Positions 1 through 8,322 of a DNA stretch of 64,000 nucleotides are shown here, one piece after another. The stretch covers positions 3,100,001-3,164,000 of the forward strand of contig NZ_RKHK01000001.1 in assembly GCF_003752405.1 (NCBI RefSeq). Reading direction: 5' to 3'. The notes beneath the pieces were generated by a model. That model saw only the letters and a program-made list of their open reading frames with translations. It was not told the origin of the DNA and ran no database searches. This stretch comes from Bogoriella caseilytica. Its GTDB lineage: Bacteria; Actinomycetota; Actinomycetes; Actinomycetales; Actinomycetaceae. How positions within the stretch are numbered: the first letter of the stretch is position 1; each line of letters opens with the position of its first letter. The translations under genes were made by a program, and so were the position numbers.

Positions 1-101
1 GAACCCCGCTCCCGAGCGGACCCGCTGGAGCCCGTTGTCGCTGCCCGGGCTCACGCGTTTCAGGCGTGGCATGCGCGTGCTGGTCGTCGGTGCTGGTCGC
101 G

Positions 102-1619
102 TCAGTCGTTGACCGGGAGATCGCTGACGGCGGGTCCTTCAAGCAGCGTTCCATCGGCGGCGAAGCGGGAGGCGTGCAGCGGGCAGTCCCAGGAACACTC
201 CGCGTCGTTCCATCGCAGCACACCACCCAGGTGCGGGCAGACCGCCGAGACACGACGGGTCACGCCATCAACGGTGGATTCGCCGACCGGCTTGCCGCCG
301 GAGCGCCCGACAACGCCATGCCCCTCACTCGGCGGGTAGTCCGGGAGGGCATTGAGCTCCGCGCTGGCCCAGTCCGTGCCCATGCGTGCGCCGATGTCCA
401 GGTTGTCCATCACGCCGGAGAGCACGCCGTTCAGGGTCACCGAGCGGCGCGTCAGGGTGTCGGCCCAGGCCATCTGACCGCCAAGGATTTCTGAGCTGAG
501 GGCCAACGCGGCCGCGACGCCATTGGTCATGCCCCACTTGTTGAAGGCGGTGGCGAGGTAGATGTTGCCGCCTCCACGCGGCAGCGCGCCGATGTAGGGC
601 ACGTGATCGGCGGCGCGGTAGTCCTGCGCGGACCAGCTGTGGGTGCGTGCGGCGCCGGGGAAGTGGCGGCGAGTCCAGGCCTCGAGGTCGAGCACGGCAC
701 CGCGTGGCGAATTGGCCCGGCCCACCATGTGCCCGTTGCCGCCCACGAGGAGGTACTCCTCGCCGTCCACCGGTGCTGTGCGGAGGCTACGGCCCGGTGC
801 GTCCGCGCTCAGGTACATACCCTGCGGGGCGGCGTGAGCGGAACCGGTCTCGGCCGGCATCCGGAAGGCGAGTGCGTAGGAGCGGTGGCCGGTGAGCCTG
901 GCGAAGTACCCGCCACGGTCGAGCACCGGCACGCCGGTGGCGAGCACCAGCTGCTCGGTCCGCAGACTTCCCCCGGTGGTGTGCACCGACAGCGGGGAAC
1001 CGGACTTCGCGTCGAGGAGTCGCACGCCCTCGTAGATCACGCCGCCGCGCTCGTGCAGTTCGCCGGCCAGAGCGCCGAGGACCTCCAGGGGATGCACCTG
1101 GATCTGCTCGTCCAGGCTCAGGGCACCGGAGACCGGGTAGGGGAGCTCGGTGGTGTCCTGCCAGGTGACCGGGAGTTCGGCCGTGTGGCAGGCCGCAGCT
1201 TCCTTCTCGAGCGCGGCGGCCCCCTCCGCGGTGGTGGCGTAGGTCCAGGCCGATCGGCGCTGATAGCCGACGTCCCGCTCATCGAGGTACTGCGCTAACC
1301 AGGCCTGCCCGTCGCGATTGGCCGTTACGTAGGCCTGGAGGACCTCGGTGCTCTGATGCTCAGCAATGCCGGAGAGCGTGGTGCCCTGGAGGAGGGAGAC
1401 CTTGGCCGTGGTGTTGCCGGTGGCGACGGCGCCGACGCTGCGTGCCTCCAGCACAGCGACCTTCTTGCCGGCGCGCGCCAGCAGCACGGCCGTGGTCAGG
1501 CCCGTCAGGCCGCCACCTGCCACCACGACGTCGTAGTGGGAGCCGGGCAGTGGCACCGCGGGGGCGGGGATGTCCAGCGGGTGGGAGTCGAACCAGAGGG
1601 AACGCATGGTTGTGGCCAT
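102..1619 (-). CDS. FAD-dependent oxidoreductase with C-terminal Rieske domain
   Basis: 505-aa protein of the DadA/glycine oxidase-like flavoprotein class fused to a Rieske domain. Near residue 30 it has the dinucleotide-binding fingerprint VVVAGGGLTGLTTAVLLARA, followed by an acidic strand end (VLEAR). The C-terminal ~90 residues carry the 2Fe-2S ligands as CPHLGG and CPLHASRF, which is typical of this two-domain family. It probably oxidises a small substrate in the cytoplasm and passes electrons through the Rieske centre; the substrate is unknown. The ATG at 1619 is chosen because a GAGGA motif lies just upstream and the protein then begins directly before the flavin domain. The gene is followed only by ~100 bp at the window edge in which I see no gene. 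Confidence 0.9.
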   Translation of the reverse strand: MATTMRSLWFDSHPLDIPAPAVPLPGSHYDVVVAGGGLTGLTTAVLLARAGKKVAVLEARSVGAVATGNTTAKVSLLQGTTLSGIAEHQSTEVLQAYVTANRDGQAWLAQYLDERDVGYQRRSAWTYATTAEGAAALEKEAAACHTAELPVTWQDTTELPYPVSGALSLDEQIQVHPLEVLGALAGELHERGGVIYEGVRLLDAKSGSPLSVHTTGGSLRTEQLVLATGVPVLDRGGYFARLTGHRSYALAFRMPAETGSAHAAPQGMYLSADAPGRSLRTAPVDGEEYLLVGGNGHMVGRANSPRGAVLDLEAWTRRHFPGAARTHSWSAQDYRAADHVPYIGALPRGGGNIYLATAFNKWGMTNGVAAALALSSEILGGQMAWADTLTRRSVTLNGVLSGVMDNLDIGARMGTDWASAELNALPDYPPSEGHGVVGRSGGKPVGESTVDGVTRRVSAVCPHLGGVLRWNDAECSWDCPLHASRFAADGTLLEGPAVSDLPVND

Positions 1620-1677
1620 AGACGCATCCTCACCCGGGTGAGCGGTCTCCGCAGGTCGAGGGCACCCGGGATAAGGC

Positions 1678-2427
1678 TCAGGTGGCGTTCCACAACTCCC
1701 GGTAGTAGGCGAGCCGTTCGCGGTCCGGCTCCACGCCGTAGGCCTCGATGAGCGCATCGTCCCAGCCGGGCCCGTAGTTCCAGGTGGTGCTCATTGACGC
1801 CACGGCGATGTCGCCCCACCGGTCACCAGTGCCGAGCTGCCCGAGGTCGACGTGCGCGAGCCAGCGTCCGCCCGCACCGAGCAGGGTGTTCGGACAGCAC
1901 GCGTCCGCGTGGCACACCACGCGCTGGTCGATGGGCGGCGCCTGCCGCAGATGCTCGGGCACGGCGTGGCCGCGAGAGGTGGCGTTCACGATCCGGTCGG
2001 TGACCTCCCAGCGCCATGGGCACTCCTCGACCGGCAGGGCGTCATGGAGGGCGCGGAGCGCCTGCCCGACGGCGCGCACCGCCACGGCGGGCTGTTCGCG
2101 CCATCGCGGCGCCACGGCGGACTCACCGGGAAGGGCGGCGGTGATCAGCCACTCCCAGGTGGCGTCACTGCCGTGCTCGAGCACCTGAGGAACTGCGATC
2201 CACTGCGCGGCCCACCGCATGCGCGCCGCTTCGGCAGCAAAGGAGGTCTCCGCGTGGTGTGGTCCGCACTTGATGACCACCGCGCCGCTGGCGCGTTCGG
2301 CACGGAAGGTCACGCCGCCGAGCTGATTGCGCCACAGCAACGTCAGGGGCGCGCCGTCCGCCAGCTCGAGCACCCGCTCCGGGGCAGTCACAGGCGTGTC
2401 GAGGTCATCGGGGTGCATGGGGCCCAT
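1678..2427 (-). CDS. Aminoglycoside phosphotransferase-like (APH family) kinase
   Basis: About 249 aa with an APH-type kinase fold. The catalytic loop is VCHADACCPNTLL (Brenner-type HxDxxxxN) and the metal-binding motif reads HVDLGQLGTGDRWGDIA. This resembles APH(3')-type kinases, which phosphorylate aminoglycoside hydroxyls. In environmental actinobacteria such genes often have unknown small-molecule substrates, so resistance is not proven. Two ATGs (2427 and 2418) are possible and neither has a strong ribosome binding site. A strong hairpin separates the start from the SDR remnant upstream. Confidence 0.8.
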   Translation of the reverse strand: MGPMHPDDLDTPVTAPERVLELADGAPLTLLWRNQLGGVTFRAERASGAVVIKCGPHHAETSFAAEAARMRWAAQWIAVPQVLEHGSDATWEWLITAALPGESAVAPRWREQPAVAVRAVGQALRALHDALPVEECPWRWEVTDRIVNATSRGHAVPEHLRQAPPIDQRVVCHADACCPNTLLGAGGRWLAHVDLGQLGTGDRWGDIAVASMSTTWNYGPGWDDALIEAYGVEPDRERLAYYRELWNAT

Positions 2428-2461
2428 TCTGCCGGGCCCGCTGTGCACGGACCCGCTGCGC

Positions 2462-2491
2462 ACGGCCCCGGGGTGTTGGCCCCGGGGCCGT
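2462..2491. terminator. Strong GC hairpin, probable terminator
   Basis: A perfect 12-bp stem (ACGGCCCCGGGG / CCCCGGGGCCGT) with a 6-nt loop lies just past the 3' end of the SDR remnant and upstream of the phosphotransferase start. There is no U-tract, which is usual for high-GC actinobacteria. It probably terminated transcription of the former SDR gene. Confidence 0.65.
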
Positions 2492-2513
2492 CTCGCGGGC
2501 CAGCCCAGCACGC

Positions 2514-2906
2514 TCAGTGGGCGAGTCCGGCGGTCTCTCCGCCGTCGGCAATGAACTCGCCACCGGTGGAGAAGGTGGATTCGTCGCTGGCCAGGAAGAC
2601 CACGAGGTGGGCGATCTCCTGGGGCAGGCCCAGGCGCTTGAGTGCCACATGGGTCTGGGCGAGCTCGAGGCCCTCGGTCATGGGGGTCTTGATGGCGCCT
2701 GGGTGCACGGAGTTCACCCTGATGTTCGCCGGTCCGAGGTCGAGGGCCATGGACTTGGTCATGCCACGCAGTCCCCACTTCGAGGCCACGTACCCGGAGA
2801 CTGCCTCGTATCCCTGCAGCCCTGCGGTGGAGGAGATGTTGATGATCGACGCGTTCTTCTCCGAGGTCTTCAGCAGCGGCAGCGCAGTCTTGATGCCGAC
2901 GAAGGG
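2514..2906 (-). pseudogene. Short-chain dehydrogenase (SDR), N-terminal half deleted
   Basis: The C-terminal ~130 residues of a classical SDR. Readable segments are GIKTALPLLKTS, IINISSTAG (catalytic Ser strand), SGYVASKWGLRGMTKSMA (YxxxK catalytic pair) and VHPGAIKTPM. The Rossmann TGxxxGIG nucleotide-binding half and the NNAG strand are absent. Reading upstream in the same frame reaches the TAA at 2937-2939, which is the stop codon of the neighbouring membrane-protein gene, after about ten non-SDR codons. The enzyme therefore cannot bind cofactor and is a deletion remnant. An internal GTG at 2789 could start a 91-aa fragment. Confidence 0.88.
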
Positions 2907-2936
2907 CGCTGGCGGAAAGCGTGATCGCCAGAGAGG

Positions 2937-3485
2937 TTAGGCCTGGTCCTTGTAGACGCTCAGGAATCGCTGCGCCTCGGTGGAGGTCAACGGAGAGTGC
3001 TCGGCCAGCAGGTCTGCTGCCTCATCGACGTGGTTGTCGCGCAACATGGCGTAGAGCTGGTCGTGCAGCCACGTTTCGAGGTCATCGTGGGAGAGGGTGA
3101 TGGTTTCCTCGCCTCGGCGCACCTCGAGGTGGAAGCCGGGCATGCTGCCACCGGCGCGATCCCAGCCCTCGGGGATGGTGAGTTCGGAGAGGTCATCAGG
3201 GGCACTCAGTTCCGGATGCCCGAGACCGGCATCAGCCGGGGTGTTGCTGGCGGCCCCCGCAGGAGGGAGGAACGTGTCGCCCACGCCTGCCTGGACCTCG
3301 CGGCCCTGGTCGTCCACACCGTCACTGTGACTCACGCGCGCCGGCCCGAGGAGGCCGTCATGGCCCGGCTCGGCCGTGCGCTCGGCACCGGAATGGCCGG
3401 TGGCGCGCCTGATCCAGACGGCGATCACGCGCACCACGGCAGCCGAGAGGGCTACCACGAGCGCGAGCATCAGGACCAGATCCAT
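2937..3485 (-). CDS. Membrane-anchored hypothetical protein
   Basis: 182 aa with one N-terminal membrane helix (about residues 3-25, LMLALVVALSAAVVRVIAVW), a Gly/Asp/Ala-rich linker and a soluble C-terminal domain (TIPEGWDRAGGSMPGFHLEV...). No family is recognised. The C-terminus (LTSTEAQRFLSVYKDQ) looks like a small helical domain. Its TAA stop directly abuts the truncated SDR frame, so a deletion breakpoint lies at or just past this stop. The gene itself may be intact or may have lost its original 3' end. Confidence 0.7.
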   Translation of the reverse strand: MDLVLMLALVVALSAAVVRVIAVWIRRATGHSGAERTAEPGHDGLLGPARVSHSDGVDDQGREVQAGVGDTFLPPAGAASNTPADAGLGHPELSAPDDLSELTIPEGWDRAGGSMPGFHLEVRRGEETITLSHDDLETWLHDQLYAMLRDNHVDEAADLLAEHSPLTSTEAQRFLSVYKDQA

Positions 3486-3653
3486 TCCATCAGGCTAGGC
3501 CAGATCTGCCCCCGATGGGGAGTCCCGGCCTCCGGACGTGCGCGGCTCGTCTCGCGCCCGTACGACACAATCAGCATCTCCGGCGATCACGAAGCCTCCT
3601 GAAGGCCGGTCAGCTCAGAGAATCTGCCCCATGCGGCTGAGAGGTGGTAGCAG

Positions 3654-4595
3654 GTGGCAGCGGTCCTCTCCGGATTCACGATCATCTGGATCGTGATTGC
3701 CGTCGGCTTTCTGCTCGCCCGGTTCCGGCTGGTTCCAGCAGATGCCCAGCGTGTGATGGGACTGCTCGTCTACTACGTGGGCCTGCCCAGCATGCTCTTC
3801 GTGACGGTCTCCGCTGCGGACCTGGGCGACGTACTGGGCGTGCAGTTCGTCATTGCAGCGCTCAGCGCCTTCGCCACGTTGGCCATCTTTCTGATCGTGG
3901 CTCGCTTTCTGCTTCGCGGTCGCAGTGCTTCCGAGCTCTTCGTAGGGGGCGTCAGCTCATCGCTGGTCAACTCCGCCAATCTCGGGTTCCCGATCGCGGC
4001 CTACGTCATCGGTGACCTGACCTTCGCTGCCCCGGTGCTGATGTTTCAGCTGCTGCTCTACATGCCGGTGCAGGCCTCCATACTGGACCAACTCGGGCGC
4101 CAGGACGCCGGCCCGCGCGGCCGCTCCCTGCTGCGAGGGCTGCGCCAGTCCGCAGTCAATCCGATGATCCTCGGCTCACTGGTCGGGCTGGCCTTCGCCT
4201 GGCAGGGCTGGTCACTTCCTGAGCCGGCGCAGGAGTCGCTCGCGCTGATGGGCGGGATCGCCATCCCCTTGGCGCTGCTGGCCTTCGGCATCACCCTGGC
4301 CTCCTCCAGCCCGCTGTCGCGCTCGGGCGGGCGACGCCGGGACGTCCTGCTTGCTTCGGTGCTCAAACTCGGCGTCCATCCCGCCCTGGCGTACCTGCTG
4401 GCGGCCTTCGGTTTCGGGCTCGACGGCGTGGGACTCCTGGCCGCCGTAGTCATGGCTTCCCTGCCCGCGGCACAGAACGCGCTGGTCCTGGCGCTGCGCT
4501 ATGACCGCGGCGTGGTAGTGGCTCGCGACACCGTGCTCGTCAGCACCTTGATCGGGGTTCCGGCCATGGCACTGGTCGCTGTGCTGCTCGCGTAG
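3654..4595 (+). CDS. AEC family (auxin efflux carrier-like) transporter
   Basis: 313-aa integral membrane protein with about ten helices in two five-helix halves, typical of AEC/BASS-fold carriers of about 310 aa. The family signature around helices 3-4 is seen (SSSLVNSANLGFPIAAYVIG), as is the second-half counterpart MILGSLVGLAF. Members export or import small organic anions such as malate; the substrate here is unknown. The GTG at 3654 follows a GAGAGG motif. The gene stands alone between minus-strand neighbours. Confidence 0.87.
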   Translation: MAAVLSGFTIIWIVIAVGFLLARFRLVPADAQRVMGLLVYYVGLPSMLFVTVSAADLGDVLGVQFVIAALSAFATLAIFLIVARFLLRGRSASELFVGGVSSSLVNSANLGFPIAAYVIGDLTFAAPVLMFQLLLYMPVQASILDQLGRQDAGPRGRSLLRGLRQSAVNPMILGSLVGLAFAWQGWSLPEPAQESLALMGGIAIPLALLAFGITLASSSPLSRSGGRRRDVLLASVLKLGVHPALAYLLAAFGFGLDGVGLLAAVVMASLPAAQNALVLALRYDRGVVVARDTVLVSTLIGVPAMALVAVLLA

Positions 4596-4625
4596 GGCAC
4601 TGAGCATTCGCGTGCCCCGGCGGTC

Positions 4626-4770
4626 TCACGGCCGGGTGAGGACTGTGGCGAGTTCCGGAATGCGAGCCACGAACGTGTCGACGAGCTCGGCGGCCAGGTT
4701 CACCGAGTCCACCAGCGGGTGGAAGGCGAACGCCCGCACCGCTGCCTCGCGTGAGCCCGCGCCGTGCGGA
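4626..4770 (-). pseudogene. C-terminal remnant of a GH4 6-phospho-glucosidase
   Basis: The minus-strand frame ending with TGA at 4626-4628 reads REAAVRAFAFHPLVDSVN followed by LAAELVDTFVARIPEL. This matches the conserved extreme C-terminus of family-4 glycosidases (the AxxAL-HPLV helix). Nothing upstream resembles the NAD-binding GH4 body, and the remnant abuts the ATPase gene at 4791. Only about 45 codons remain, so this is a residue of a deleted gene. The family call rests on motif recall alone. Confidence 0.6.
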
Positions 4771-4790
4771 CCTCTCGCTGAGGCGCGGAG

Positions 4791-5603
4791 CTAGCCCGTG
4801 CGGACTAACGCAGCCTGAACCTCGGTGCGCAGCCGGGTGAACTCCGGATCGGCGCGAGTGGTCAGCTGGCTGCGAGGCTGTGGCAGGCCCACGTGGAGAT
4901 CATCGATCACGCGTGCGGGCCGGGGGGAGAGGACCAGGACCCGGTCGGCGAGGTAGACCGCCTCGTCGACATCGTGCGTCACGGTCAGCAGGCTCAAACC
5001 CAGCTGCCGGCGCAGGTCGAGGACGAGGTCCTGCAGGTCGGCGCGGGTCTGGGCGTCGACCGCGGCGAAGGGCTCGTCCAGCAGCAGCAGGTGCGGCCCG
5101 GCGACGATGGCTCGCGCCAGCGCCACCCGCTGTTGCATCCCTCCGGACAACTCCCAGGGATAGGCGTGTGCCACTCGATCGATGTCGTCGAGGCCCACCA
5201 TGCGCAGTGCCTGGGTGGCACGCCGCTGCCGTTCTGCCCGCGGGACACCCTGTTCCCGTAGGGGCAGGCCCACGTTGCGCTGCACGTTCAGCCAGGGGAA
5301 GAGCGAACGGGCGTAGTCTTGGAAGACCACCGCAACTCCCTCGGGAGGGCCAGTGACCGGCGTGCCCCGATACCTCACTTCGCCGCTGCTGGGTGCGCTC
5401 AGGCCGGCGAGCACGCGGAGCAGGGTCGACTTACCGGCACCGGACGGCCCCACCACGGCGACCGACTCACCGGCCGCGACGGCGAGGTCCAGCCCGGCGA
5501 GCACCTCGACGTCCTCTGCTGGCCGCGAGCCTCCGCCTCGGCGACTCGAGGCACGGGAGCTGAAGGACTTGCGTAAGCCGGTGGCGGCGAGCAGTGCGGT
5601 CAC
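4791..5603 (-). CDS. ABC transporter ATP-binding protein (SsuB/TauB/ThiZ type)
   Basis: 270-aa ABC ATPase with Walker A (GPSGAGKST), Q-loop (VVFQDYARSLFPW), signature LSGGMQQR, Walker B (LLLLDEPFAAVD) and H-loop (TVTHD). The SLFPW after the Q-loop is typical of ATPases serving nitrate/sulfonate/taurine/vitamin-precursor importers. The GTG start at 5603 overlaps the upstream permease stop as GTGA, so the two are translationally coupled. It is the only ATPase gene in the 4.8-10.5 kb locus. It may therefore energise both the permeases of its own operon and the riboswitch-controlled RibX permease across the divergent promoter (inference). Confidence 0.92.
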   Translation of the reverse strand: MTALLAATGLRKSFSSRASSRRGGGSRPAEDVEVLAGLDLAVAAGESVAVVGPSGAGKSTLLRVLAGLSAPSSGEVRYRGTPVTGPPEGVAVVFQDYARSLFPWLNVQRNVGLPLREQGVPRAERQRRATQALRMVGLDDIDRVAHAYPWELSGGMQQRVALARAIVAGPHLLLLDEPFAAVDAQTRADLQDLVLDLRRQLGLSLLTVTHDVDEAVYLADRVLVLSPRPARVIDDLHVGLPQPRSQLTTRADPEFTRLRTEVQAALVRTG

Positions 5604-6406
5604 GGGGCCACCCCTGGCCGCTGCGGTTCCCTGGGGTGCTGCGCGCGGTGCCAGCGCAGCACACGAGACTCGATCAGGGCCAGGAGCCCGGTGAGGACCA
5701 TTCCGAGCAGGCCGAGCAGCAGGATGCCGGTCCACATCTCCGTGAGCGCGAAGGTGCGCTGGAAGACCACCACGGCGTGGCCGATGCCGTCGCGGGCGGC
5801 GAACATCTCGGAGATCACCATCACAATGATGCCGATCGAGAGCGCCTGGCGGATTCCCGTCATCACCTGAGGGGCAGCGCCGGGCAGGATCAGGGTGGTG
5901 AGTCGTCGGCGTCCGCTCAGCCGCAGCGCCCGGGCAGTCTCCTTCCATCCCGGCTCCAGGCCCGACACACCCATGACCGTGTTCAGCAGCACGGGCCAGA
6001 GGCAGGCGAGCGCGATGACCCCGATGCGCATGGTGTCTCCCAGGCCGAGGACGAGCATCAGTGCCGGCACCAGCACCGGCGGCGGCACGGCGCGGGCGAA
6101 CTCCAGGAGCGGAGCGCTCACCGTTCGCGCGAGCTGGGACTGACCGAGGAGCACGCCACCGGCCACACCGGCCACGATCGCCACAGACAGGCCGACACCC
6201 AGGCGCAGCAGGGAGGGCAGGACGTCGGAAAGCACCCGATGCTCCCAGGTGGGCCGGAAGGCGTCATAGATCTCGCTCAGCGGAGGGAAGTAGGGATGCG
6301 TGCTCCCCGCCGAGGCGAACCACCACAGCCCCACGAGCGCCGCCGGGAGCGCGAGCAGCAGGACCAGTGACCGCAGCCCCCGCAGCACCGCCGTCGCCAC
6401 GCTCAC
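5600..6406 (-). CDS. ABC transporter permease (SsuC-like), second permease of operon
   Basis: About 268 aa with six predicted helices. The EAA-type cytoplasmic loop for ATPase contact is seen near EPGWKETARALRLSGRRRL. The GTG at 6406 (or 6400) is chosen because the upstream sequence is a low-complexity hexamer repeat coding only for Arg/Val. No clear ribosome binding site is visible in that repeat. It overlaps the ATPase start by 4 bp. The 230-bp gap to the preceding permease holds the hexamer array and a 64-bp palindromic element, an unusual interruption inside an operon. Confidence 0.88.
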   Translation of the reverse strand: MSVATAVLRGLRSLVLLLALPAALVGLWWFASAGSTHPYFPPLSEIYDAFRPTWEHRVLSDVLPSLLRLGVGLSVAIVAGVAGGVLLGQSQLARTVSAPLLEFARAVPPPVLVPALMLVLGLGDTMRIGVIALACLWPVLLNTVMGVSGLEPGWKETARALRLSGRRRLTTLILPGAAPQVMTGIRQALSIGIIVMVISEMFAARDGIGHAVVVFQRTFALTEMWTGILLLGLLGMVLTGLLALIESRVLRWHRAQHPREPQRPGVAP

Positions 6407-6414
6407 CCGGCCCC

Positions 6415-6438
6415 GGACCCGGACCCGGACCCGGACCC
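6415..6438. repeat. Hexanucleotide microsatellite (GGACCC)4
   Basis: Four exact tandem copies of GGACCC, extended on both sides by GG/CCCC, lie directly upstream of the permease start at 6406. Length change by slippage here could alter translation of the permease and, through coupling, the ATPase. Confidence 0.9.
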
Positions 6439-6474
6439 GGCCCCGACGCTCTCCCACCCCACCCCCACCCCGTT

Positions 6475-6538
6475 TGTGCTCACTCGATGTCGGAATCTGG
6501 CCGCCGGCAGGCTCAGTAAGCGACGTTTCCTGAGCACA
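6475..6538. repeat. 64-bp palindromic dispersed element, copy 1
   Basis: Bounded by perfect 8-bp inverted ends TGTGCTCA and TGAGCACA, total 64 bp. The left flank CGTTT and right flank ATCGCGAG recur identically at the second copy (63656-63719), which has the same length. The inner arm CTCGATGTCGGAAT of this copy matches, inverted, the right arm ATTCCGACGTCGAG of copy 2. The arms are therefore imperfectly palindromic and interchangeable. It sits between two permease genes of one operon. Confidence 0.85.
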
Positions 6539-6636
6539 ATCGCGAGGGCCCGGGCGAGCTCCGGCGCCTGGGGTCGCGACGTCGCCCGGCCCAGCGCCGG
6601 CACCACCCCCAGCGCCAGCCCCGCCGCCCGGAGTGC

Positions 6637-7257
6637 TCACGAAAGGATCCGCTGGCTGGGGTGCCAGTGCAGCACGCTGCGCTCCACAGCGGCCACGCCG
6701 TGGTTGATGGCCACGCCGAGCAGACCGGTGAGCACCACGAGGCCCACGACCGCGCCGGCGCGGCCCGACGAGCGGGCGAGCTCGATGGCGGCCCCCAGAC
6801 CCGGGGTGCCGATGAGGAGCTCTCCGGTGATGGTGAGCACCAGAGCCACCGTGGCGGCCAGGCGTAGTCCGGTCATCACCGAGGGCAGCGCCGAGGGCCA
6901 CAGCACCGTGGACAGGTAGGACCCGCGCCGCAACCGCAGTGCCCGCGCCGTCGTGCGCAGCGCCGGATCGACGTCTTGCACGCCCGCGATCACCTGCACC
7001 AGCACCGGCCAGAACGCGGCGTAGACCACCAGGATCAGCGTGGCCTCACGACCGGTGCCGTACAGCAGCACGGCGAGCGGTACGAGAGCCACCGAGGGGA
7101 TCGGCCGCAGGAAGGCGATCGTCGAGGCGGTCATCACCCGCATCACCCGCGAGGCGCCGATCACCACCCCGAGGACGACGGCCAAGACGACAGCGATCCC
7201 CAGACCGAGCGCCCAGGTGGTGAGCGTCTGAACGAGCGCGATCGCCGCGGGTGTCAC
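6637..7257 (-). CDS. ABC transporter permease (SsuC-like), short N-terminus
   Basis: 206-aa permease with five predicted helices and the EAA-type loop (DPALRTTARALRLRRGSYL). Relatives are about 250 aa and begin with a cytoplasmic stretch and one more helix, so the first ~45 residues appear to be missing. The GTG at 7257 overlaps the stop of the lipoprotein gene as GTGA. That arrangement argues that the short start is real and that the loss came from a deletion fusing the two genes. Confidence 0.83.
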   Translation of the reverse strand: MTPAAIALVQTLTTWALGLGIAVVLAVVLGVVIGASRVMRVMTASTIAFLRPIPSVALVPLAVLLYGTGREATLILVVYAAFWPVLVQVIAGVQDVDPALRTTARALRLRRGSYLSTVLWPSALPSVMTGLRLAATVALVLTITGELLIGTPGLGAAIELARSSGRAGAVVGLVVLTGLLGVAINHGVAAVERSVLHWHPSQRILS

Positions 7258-8240
7258 GGCACGAGTTCTGCCGCCACGCCCGGGTCATCGAGCACCCCGG
7301 CGGCGTGGGCGAGCTCGGCCATCAGTTCCAGGGAGGCCACGTTGAGCTCCGGGGGGAATCGCGGCATCGAGAGCCGCTCCAGCACCTCCGGGTCGATCTC
7401 CGTGTACCCCGCCACCGCGGCGCGTGCCGCCTCGGGCTGAGCGGTGGCCAACTCCAGCGAGTCGGCCATGGCTGCGGAGAAGGCCGCGACCACCTCGGGA
7501 TGCTCGGCGGCGTAGGCGTCGGTGGTGATGTAGGCGTCGATCATCATCTCCGGGTCGATGGTGGCGTAGTCGAAGACCACCACCTCCGCGCCCCGGTCGC
7601 GGGCCAGGGTGAGGAAGGGTTCGGTGATCCATACCGCGTCCACCCGGCCGGCAACCAGCTGTGCCGGCATATCGGGGAAGGGCAGCTCGATGAAGTCGAC
7701 ATCCTCGGGGTCCGCATCCTCAGCCACGAGCGTGCGGACCATCACCTCACCGATGTTGGCCGACGTGTTGACCGCCACCGAGCGGCCGGCCAGATCGGCC
7801 GGCTCGCTGATGCCCGAGCCGGGCATGGTAAGGATGGCGGAGAGATCGGCGCTGGTGTCGCCGCTGCTGGCCGAGGCGGGGGAGACGATCTGCAGGTCGA
7901 TGCCACGCTCGCGGGCCTGGAGCAGGGAGATCACATTGGAGAAGCCGAACTCGTGCTGCCCCGAGGCCACCGCCGGCACGATGGCCGCACCGCCCTGGGC
8001 CTGCACGACGTCGACCTCGAGGCCGTGTTCGGCGAAGACACCCTCGGCGATGCCCAGGTGTAGCGCTGCGGTGTCCACGATCGGCATGGCGCCCACCGTG
8101 ATCGCGGTCAGCTCCGCAGGCCCGTCCTCAGCGGCTGCACCCCCATCATCCGGATCCTCAGCGGGCGTGGCAGCGCAGGCAGCCAAGGCCAGGAGCGGCA
8201 GGGCCAGGAGGACGGCGGGGGTGTGGGAGCGCACCGGCAC
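7254..8240 (-). CDS. ABC transporter substrate-binding lipoprotein (NMT1/THI5-like)
   Basis: 328 aa. A signal peptide ends in lipobox LALAAC (Cys22), followed by an acidic linker and a periplasmic-binding fold of the NMT1/THI5/SsuA class (AALHLGIAEGVFAEHGLEVD; GQHEFGFSN; AGRVDAVWITEPF). Such proteins bind thiamine precursors, riboflavin, nitrate or sulfonates. Divergence from an FMN-riboswitch transporter hints at a vitamin-related ligand, but the sequence does not decide. It is first in the minus-strand operon SBP-permease-permease-ATPase, with a probable GTG start. Confidence 0.88.
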   Translation of the reverse strand: MPVRSHTPAVLLALPLLALAACAATPAEDPDDGGAAAEDGPAELTAITVGAMPIVDTAALHLGIAEGVFAEHGLEVDVVQAQGGAAIVPAVASGQHEFGFSNVISLLQARERGIDLQIVSPASASSGDTSADLSAILTMPGSGISEPADLAGRSVAVNTSANIGEVMVRTLVAEDADPEDVDFIELPFPDMPAQLVAGRVDAVWITEPFLTLARDRGAEVVVFDYATIDPEMMIDAYITTDAYAAEHPEVVAAFSAAMADSLELATAQPEAARAAVAGYTEIDPEVLERLSMPRFPPELNVASLELMAELAHAAGVLDDPGVAAELVP

Positions 8241-8322
8241 AGGCTAGCGGTGGACCGCAGTGACGCGGCGCTCACCACACGTACTGAGATCGCGGGTAAA
8301 GTGGCGGATGCTTAACCAAGCA

